Part shown: in pieces, positions 58,341 to 64,000 of the stretch
Position numbering within the stretch: the stretch's first letter is position 1
How the letters are laid out: each line of letters begins with the position of its first letter
The notes under the pieces: model-generated
Seen by the model: only the letters and a program-made list of their open reading frames with translations
The model's database searches: none
What the model was told of the DNA's origin: nothing
Made by a program: the position numbers and the translations under genes
NCBI GenBank assembly: GCA_003550325.1
Contig: QKWP01000521.1
Span: 62,001-126,000, forward strand
Source of the DNA: Gigaspora rosea
Lineage: Eukaryota > Glomeromycota > Glomeromycetes > Diversisporales > Gigasporaceae
Length of the DNA stretch: 64,000 nucleotides
Direction: 5' to 3'

Positions 58341-58957
58341 TGGAATGGTTTAATTTTTAATAGATGCTTCACATGCTTAATACTTCAGGTGTAAATGTGT
58401 ATAGAGGTTTTCTTGTGATTTGTTTTTACGAAAGAGGCAAACGGCTAGATGTATATGAAGATACAGTAGCCATACGAATTTATAAATAAAACTATAGCCT
58501 AATATATTGACTTGGGAGGAACGCTGTACAATCACGGCAATCACGTGATCAAGAGCATTAATTCACTTAACGATTGGGTTTGGGTTTACAAGTAAATATG
58601 ACAACACAAGTATTGGTTTTTATGAATCCATGTATGAAGACACGAATTCCTTATTTATTTAATGTTGAGTTGGAGAACTATCGATTCCCCAAGAGTTGTC
58701 TATACATGTTTGATTATGAAAAATAACCATTATATCTATCAGCAATAATGCATCGGTTCTATCGATTAATTATGCTTGATACATCATATCCGATAGATAT
58801 AATAGTATTAATAGTTGTAAATAAATAAAAAAATACAATACAACTTTAATACAATTATACTTATTAGATCTATTAGATTCTTGCTACGCAGAAGTAGTCA
58901 CATGATTAATGGTCATTAGTTGACACATGACCAGTAAAATTTTTAGGTCTAACATTA
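58341..58957. other. Gene-free interval downstream of the ammonia-lyase gene
   Basis: No gene. A short inverted repeat TATTATATCTATC / GATAGATATAATA occupies about 58727-58806. The 3' UTR of the minus-strand ammonia-lyase gene probably lies just below 58958. Confidence 0.5.
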
Positions 58958-60763
58958 TCAAACCATAAGATTTAAGATAGATCCATCAGAGTCATTTAAA
59001 TCATTTACAATTTTGTGAACATAAGAATCTAAAGGTTGTTCATAATTGTTACGAATAAGAGGTTTTTTTACAGACATCTCACAGCCAAGAATTTCATATA
59101 TAGTTTTATAAAGTGGAATTAATTTAGGAGATAAATAAGCTCTAGCATTATAATTTTGAAAAATGGCAAAAGTTCTTAATTCAATTGATTGAACTGCAAA
59201 GATTAAAGAAATTGCCAAATAATGTTTCATTATTTCAATAGAGTTCCAAGTAAGGTTGGCTGACGCAAAACTTTGACTATTTATATTTTGATTATATTGT
59301 TCAGCATGTGTCGGATATAAATGAGTTATATGATTCCCTTGATGAAGCAAGATAGGCATTATAGAATTGGCACAAATTTGTAACCCTTTGAGCCCAACTA
59401 AAATATTAGTTTTAGGATTTCCTATTAATGATGGCGGTAAATTATTGCTAAATTCTGGTGAAACTAATAAAGCAATTTGTGTATCAATATGTTTTACTAT
59501 TAGACCCAAACTATGTCTTATTTGGTCCATAGAAATAGCATCAGATTGGCCTAAAAAGTTTCCTTGATGAAAAATCATTTGTCGATCGACATCAATCAAT
59601 GGATTATCAGTAACTGCGTTTATTTCAATTTCTATACGCTTTCTTGCTTGGGCGATAATATCAGCAATTACTCCTAGATATTGAGGTAAACACCTTATCG
59701 AATAACGATCTTGAATCAACTTAATATCATCTTCCTTCATTGAACTAACTTTATCGTCTAAAAATTTTGAGCCATCAATTAATTCAACAATTTTATTTGC
59801 TACCCGTATTTGTCCTTTATGAGGTTTATGCTTATGAACAAAGGGATCGAAAGCTTGAATTGAACCTTGGAGTGCTTGAATAAAAAACGAATGAACATGC
59901 AGTATTAATGAAAATAGGCGATCTACTTCATAAATACACAGTGTTGCGATACCGGTCGAAACTGAAGAACCATTCATTAGAGCCAGGCCTTCCTTTGGAC
60001 CAAGTTTAATTGGCTTTAACGCAAGTTTTTCGAGAGCACTATGAGCATCAATCTCACCTCTTAAAGATGAGACTTTGAAAGAAGGATCTATTCCGATAAT
60101 GGCACCAGCAATTTGAGCTAAGGGAATTAGATCACCACTTGCGCCAATTGATCCATATTCGCGCACAACAGGAATTAAATCAGCATTTAAAAATTTCAAA
60201 ATTCTTTCTATTAATTCAAGCCTGATGCCAGATACACCTCGTGTAAGAGCATTGGCTCGTATTAACATACCAGCTCTAACATGTTCTGTGGGTAATTTTT
60301 TGCCAATACTACATTTATGATCCCAAATTAAATTATCTTGCAACAAAGAAATTTCTTCAGCTGACAAAATTTTTTTTGCCAGAGCACCAAAACAAGTATT
60401 AACCCCATAGATCACCTTCCCTTCATCGATAGCTTTGGTAATATAATTATTCGAGGCTATTATTCTTTCTTGAATAACTTCGTCAGTAGTAAGACGAGCT
60501 TCATGGTGAAAACGAGCCACCTGTATCACATCTTCAATGGTTAAGTTTTCACCTCTAATTTCAATGGGATTTAGTTTTTGCAAATCTCGCGCCACTTGAA
60601 GATTTAAATCTTTAAATGAACTTCTTTCATCATCTTTTTTATATTGTTGTTTAGTTACATAACCACGATTAAAGATGTTTATCGCATACCGCATAGTTGA
60701 AATTCTAAGATTGAAATGTTGAAGCTTCAGTGTTTGTGAGGCGCGATATAGATTTTGAAACAT
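58958..60763 (-). CDS. Histidine/phenylalanine ammonia-lyase family enzyme
   Basis: A single 601-codon frame without introns. MIO-family motifs are all present: catalytic Tyr in YGVNTCFG (Tyr119), the MIO-forming Ala208-Ser209-Gly210 in GSIGASGDL, NGSS (264-267), QDRYSIRCLPQYLG (351-364), NAVTDNPLID (382-391) and QGNFLG (400-405). These enzymes eliminate ammonia from histidine or aromatic amino acids by an electrophilic methylideneimidazolone formed from Ala-Ser-Gly. Length lies between bacterial HAL (about 500) and fungal/plant PAL (about 700). The first 50 residues are Arg/Lys/Gln-rich with few acids and could be a mitochondrial presequence; an alternative start is Met24. The selectivity site equivalent to HAL Ser-His reads Asp148-His149, so substrate is uncertain. 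The gene appears intact. It lies between DIRS remnants. Confidence 0.9.
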   Translation of the reverse strand: MFQNLYRASQTLKLQHFNLRISTMRYAINIFNRGYVTKQQYKKDDERSSFKDLNLQVARDLQKLNPIEIRGENLTIEDVIQVARFHHEARLTTDEVIQERIIASNNYITKAIDEGKVIYGVNTCFGALAKKILSAEEISLLQDNLIWDHKCSIGKKLPTEHVRAGMLIRANALTRGVSGIRLELIERILKFLNADLIPVVREYGSIGASGDLIPLAQIAGAIIGIDPSFKVSSLRGEIDAHSALEKLALKPIKLGPKEGLALMNGSSVSTGIATLCIYEVDRLFSLILHVHSFFIQALQGSIQAFDPFVHKHKPHKGQIRVANKIVELIDGSKFLDDKVSSMKEDDIKLIQDRYSIRCLPQYLGVIADIIAQARKRIEIEINAVTDNPLIDVDRQMIFHQGNFLGQSDAISMDQIRHSLGLIVKHIDTQIALLVSPEFSNNLPPSLIGNPKTNILVGLKGLQICANSIMPILLHQGNHITHLYPTHAEQYNQNINSQSFASANLTWNSIEIMKHYLAISLIFAVQSIELRTFAIFQNYNARAYLSPKLIPLYKTIYEILGCEMSVKKPLIRNNYEQPLDSYVHKIVNDLNDSDGSILNLMV

Positions 60764-61014
60764 CTTTTACAAATTAAATACTGATTTAAAATATAGTGGT
60801 ATGAATGTGTGATATGTAATGTTGGATTAATATTAAAATATATTTGGAAATTTTGTTCTTTTCAATTTAATGTTTGGTTATTTAATATTAAGGTTATGCT
60901 ATTATTTTCTGGTTTGAAAAGCTAGCACATGAGTTTATTTTACTGACGATAAGTTGTTAACGGCGAAAAGTCAAAAAACTCTTTACAAGGCGTACGAGAA
61001 TGTGTAAGGACAAT
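60764..61014 (-). promoter_or_regulatory. Presumed promoter region of the ammonia-lyase gene
   Basis: Some 250 AT-rich bases lie upstream of the minus-strand start, ending at a DIRS-family fragment. No specific operator or TATA element can be singled out. The tag rests on position only. Confidence 0.3.
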
Positions 61015-61385
61015 TTTTCGAGTTGACAAAAAGTCAACAGAACGTAAGCAGTTATATGCTTGCGCCTTTACATGCAGTTGCAGGAAACAAACTGGGTGGG
61101 AAACTGGATCGCAACAAATGATCGGCAAAATATTTGCATCAATGCTAACAAAGAAGCGTATTGTGGTAAGTGTAAATAAAAGAGGGGAAACTAAGAGCAA
61201 AAGCCTCACTTGCATTCAGAGAACACGTTTCAGGCTTCGCACCCGATCCCACCCACCTAGTGAATCCTGCCATTTTCGCAGTAAATGCAAATCCTTTGTA
61301 ACTACGGCGGCCTGCTTTGTGCAGGTGGGAAACCACCGGCTGACGCTAATTTTAATTATACTGATGTATGCACTAACCGGTTTTT
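61015..61385 (+). mobile_element. Fragment of the same DIRS family (terminal region)
   Basis: TTCGAGTTGACAAAAAGTCAAC (61017) and, near 61320, GTGGGAAACCACCGGC, together with GAATCCTGCCATTTTCG (61261), match the DIRS terminal sequences at 57.2-57.5 kb in the same orientation but are clearly diverged. Short frames here are not credible genes. It is a solo terminal relic about 200 bases upstream of the ammonia-lyase start. Confidence 0.7.
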
Positions 61386-61802
61386 AATGATTCCTAAAGC
61401 AAAAATGCACGTTTTATTTTATTTATTTTTTTCTCATAAACTAGTCAGTACTTTTTATTGATTACCCATACCCACGTGCTATAAAAATAGTATCTATCTA
61501 TAATTGTTCACAATTTAGGTCGACCTAAATTATTTTTCAATCGGTGAAAAATTATATAACAAGTGATAAAAATTATACGACCATTAATAATATTACTTAT
61601 ATCATAAACGCTCATTCGCATAAATAAAAAGTGATAAAAATTTATATAAAATTTTATATATAAAAAATTGAAAAAATATAAATTTGTTAAATTACAGTTA
61701 TATTAAAAATACATTACACTAAAGATTCAGATTTAATTTTTGCCGTCCAGATTATCTGTCAGTCTACCAACCCAATAAGTCATAGTTATATCTACTGTTG
61801 TT
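61386..61802. other. Gene-free AT-rich stretch
   Basis: TTAGGTCGACCTAA palindrome near 61516. No gene recognised. Confidence 0.5.
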
Positions 61803-61925
61803 AGGCGAAACTATTTTTGGTAAATGGCGAAAGTCGAAACTAAACCCGGCGAAAGTCGAAACTGGCGAAACTCCGGCGAAACGTCGAAACTCTGGCGAAA
61901 CCCCGGTAAAGCTAAAACCCATGGA
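61803..61925. repeat. Degenerate GGCGAAA(C/G)TCGAAAC tandem repeat
   Basis: Variants of GGCGAAAGTCGAAACT and GGCGAAACTCC repeat about seven times. The frame through it (61798-61989) is a by-product of the repeat. Clusters of this kind are often subterminal parts of hAT elements, but no terminus is visible. Confidence 0.6.
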
Positions 61926-62408
61926 AAAAGTTAAACACAGCGAAGATCAAATCCTCTCAAATTTTGGAAAGACTGAGCCATGTTGGTGAATCAAAATATT
62001 TTGCGTGTGGCTATTAAGCTTATGTAAAAATGTACACTAAACAAAGCGATACGTAGCCTTTCATTTGTATTCGAGTACTATTAAAAACAAACTAGATTTC
62101 AGGCTTTTGAACTTATAATAAATCAATTCAGCGCTTGAAAACTCAAAGTTTGAAATCCTGTTTTCTTTTAGTAGCCTTATCTATATATTAATACTATTTG
62201 TATAAAATAAACTTATCTAAATATTTAAATAAAGTTAATATTATATTGTTAGGATTTTTTTCTTTAGCATTCATCGTTAAAACTTTAACTAACTTAATAT
62301 TATACATATGTAAGTAATTTGTTAACATTTTTATTGGCAATTATTTCTCGATGCTTTATTTTATCTGGTCCTAAACCTTAGAGTTAATTTTAAGGAAATA
62401 ATTGTTGT
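61926..62408. other. Gene-free AT-rich stretch
   Basis: No gene or clear repeat boundary between the tandem repeat and the LTR duplication at 62409. Confidence 0.5.
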
Positions 62409-62412
62409 ACGT

Positions 62413-63762
62413 TGTGACGGGCTCCGTCACGGGACTTTCTATTTTTTGTTTACATTAGGGGACTTTTTCTTTTGTTTATGTCGTTACGATAGTATTATTT
62501 CTCCTATTATAAGTTATAGATAGTGGAATCGACATAGCCCCAGATAGAATAAGCAATATGCCGCAGCGACTTCTGGTGGAAACACATGGCAACTACACCT
62601 GCCAGGGCCACAAACCAGTTCTTGCAAATTGACATTTCGCCGCCATTGTTTGTTTATTACTTTTTTCGATAGCTATAGATTTTACACATGAATTTACACA
62701 TGCTTGTGGGCATGGTAATTCCGCCCGCTACAGCCCCAATCTAGTTGTTGCACCTGGAATTCAACTGTCATTGTTTGTTTATTCCCCTTTCACTAAACAA
62801 TGTACTTAGCTTAATCTCGGCATCGTTAAATTAGTGGAATTGGCACATGTAAGTTTGGCTCCGGTACAAACGAAAAGCCAAAAAGCCTTTCAACGCCCCA
62901 AGTACGCCTTGAGGCGTAGGAACTCACCTCTGACCTTTGTTCGAAGAAATTATAGTCATGATAAGTTAGAGACGAATTCAATAGAGATAGTTATTGCAGT
63001 CTAAAATTCATGTATTTATTAAGAGGAAAAAATGTATATAATACCCTCCTTTTTGACTCAATAAAGAATAACTCCAGAACGAGTTCACATTTGAATAACT
63101 CAGACGAGCTTGAGTTTTAACCTTCGAAATAAGAGTAGAAGTGTTAGGAAGTTTCCCTTGTTATTAAACCCATTTTGTTATGATAAAATCGCTTATTGAA
63201 CATATCTTGTACCCATAGAATATTCGTTATTTTAAGTTAAAGTCGTATCGTTAGTTGTAACTTCGTAACCCGAGTTTTGAACTCCCATTTAATTTGTAAC
63301 CCAGTTAAGAAAGGAAGATTGAATTAATCACCTTTTATATATTTCATCAATCGATTAAACCCCTTTGATTTCCTGATTTATAGAACAATCAATTACTCCC
63401 ATTGTTCGCATCAATCCAATTTCGCCCTTGATCACGTGACAATCGTTAATAATATTAACGATTGTATTTGCACCTTATACCCTTTGTGCACTAAAGAATA
63501 AAGACAAGTTATATAGATAGAGTGAATTTAGGACCACCAACTGAAGACATATACAAGAAATACCAGAGACACTTATCTTCATTTATCCACGCCGCAGCAA
63601 CACCCTAAAAGAACTCGAGACCCAGACCAAATCAACCACGCCTCTTTCTGCCTGCCAATTCGAGGATCTAGAGTCTTGCATACTTATAGGACATTGGTTT
63701 AGATAGGTAGTAGTATCGTTAGTGTATTTTATTTGATTAGCTGATTGCCAACACCCCTCACA
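62413..63762. mobile_element. Solo LTR, second copy of a related family (fossil)
   Basis: The 1350-bp segment begins TGTGACGGGC and ends CCCCTCACA, flanked by a perfect 4-bp duplication ACGT (62409-62412, 63763-63766). It shares AACCTTCGAAAT..GAGTAGAAG..GTTAG, GAGACCC..ACCAA and GCCTCTTTCTGCCTGCCA with the LTR at 30581-31479. A TATATAATACCC sequence and AATAAAG signals lie inside. No internal genes remain. The perfect TSD with strong divergence from the other copy suggests separate subfamilies. Confidence 0.8.
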
Positions 63763-63766
63763 ACGT

Positions 63767-64000
63767 ATTGACTTATAGTAAATCAAATATAGTAAAATTT
63801 AAATTATTAATCAAAAAGCATCGTATATGACAATAATTATGCACGTATATGTTGTGCATCAGATCAACGCTTGCTTTCAGCTCAAATTAGTGTTAGAGTT
63901 AGAGTGAAAATGAAGGTATAATTTAGGCTAATTATTGTCGATCAGTTAACGTTGGCCAAATAATCAACATCTGAGGTGCGTCAGTTGCAATCTGAGGCAA
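63767..64000. other. Gene-free right edge
   Basis: AT-rich sequence with GTGTTAGAGTTAGAGTG near 63890. No gene recognised before the window ends. Confidence 0.5.

Overview
The window is very AT-rich, dense in mobile elements, and almost certainly eukaryotic. Its genes carry short introns (about 60-190 bases) with GTATGT-like donors and TTTTTAG-like acceptors. Both intact protein genes, an ABCC transporter and a MIO-type ammonia-lyase, have fungal-looking architecture. The abundance of hAT relatives, DIRS-type retroelements and palindromic TIR elements fits a Glomeromycotina fungus such as Rhizophagus. That placement is inference from gene style and repeat content, not from a database match.

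Bases 1-16170 are one large, one-directional, virus-like reverse-transcribing element that enters from the left edge. It is heavily decayed (dozens of breaks). Its parts in order: several small membrane proteins, a capsid/nucleocapsid-like region with zinc knuckles, a possible retropepsin, an endonuclease IV-like AP endonuclease, Lys/Glu-rich and coiled-coil segments, a Ty3/gypsy-like reverse transcriptase with RNase H, an IS1595/Merlin (ISXO2-like) DDE transposase, Cys-rich zinc proteins, a coiled-coil protein, a beta-rich protein and a terminal zinc-ribbon protein. Reverse transcriptase, endonuclease IV and a DNA-transposon-type transposase in one collinear unit is the most unusual content here. 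A 1.1-kb palindromic satellite array (16299-17415) follows it.

Bases 17.4-37 kb are gene-poor. They hold a 180-bp-unit foldback (22.6-23.9 kb), a pogo-like MITE, a TIR element with a hAT element nested in it (26.8-29.1 kb), TTAA-flanked MITEs, a TIR element split by a solo LTR (30.1-31.6 kb), a 4-coumarate-CoA-ligase-like host pseudogene that received a MITE and a retrotransposed insert (32.2-35.1 kb), and a hAT transposon with a transposase remnant (35.6-36.9 kb).

Bases 37085-42289 are an intact 13-exon ABCC/MRP-type transporter gene of about 1371 codons. From 42.9 to 52.6 kb there are nested MITEs, several with target-site duplications or empty-site comparisons inside the window. Bases 52.6-58.3 kb are a DIRS-type (tyrosine-recombinase) retroelement fossil with GC-rich terminal repeats. 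Bases 58958-60763 (minus strand) are a single-exon histidine/phenylalanine ammonia-lyase family gene. The right end holds a fragment of the same DIRS family, a degenerate tandem repeat and a second solo LTR (62413-63762).
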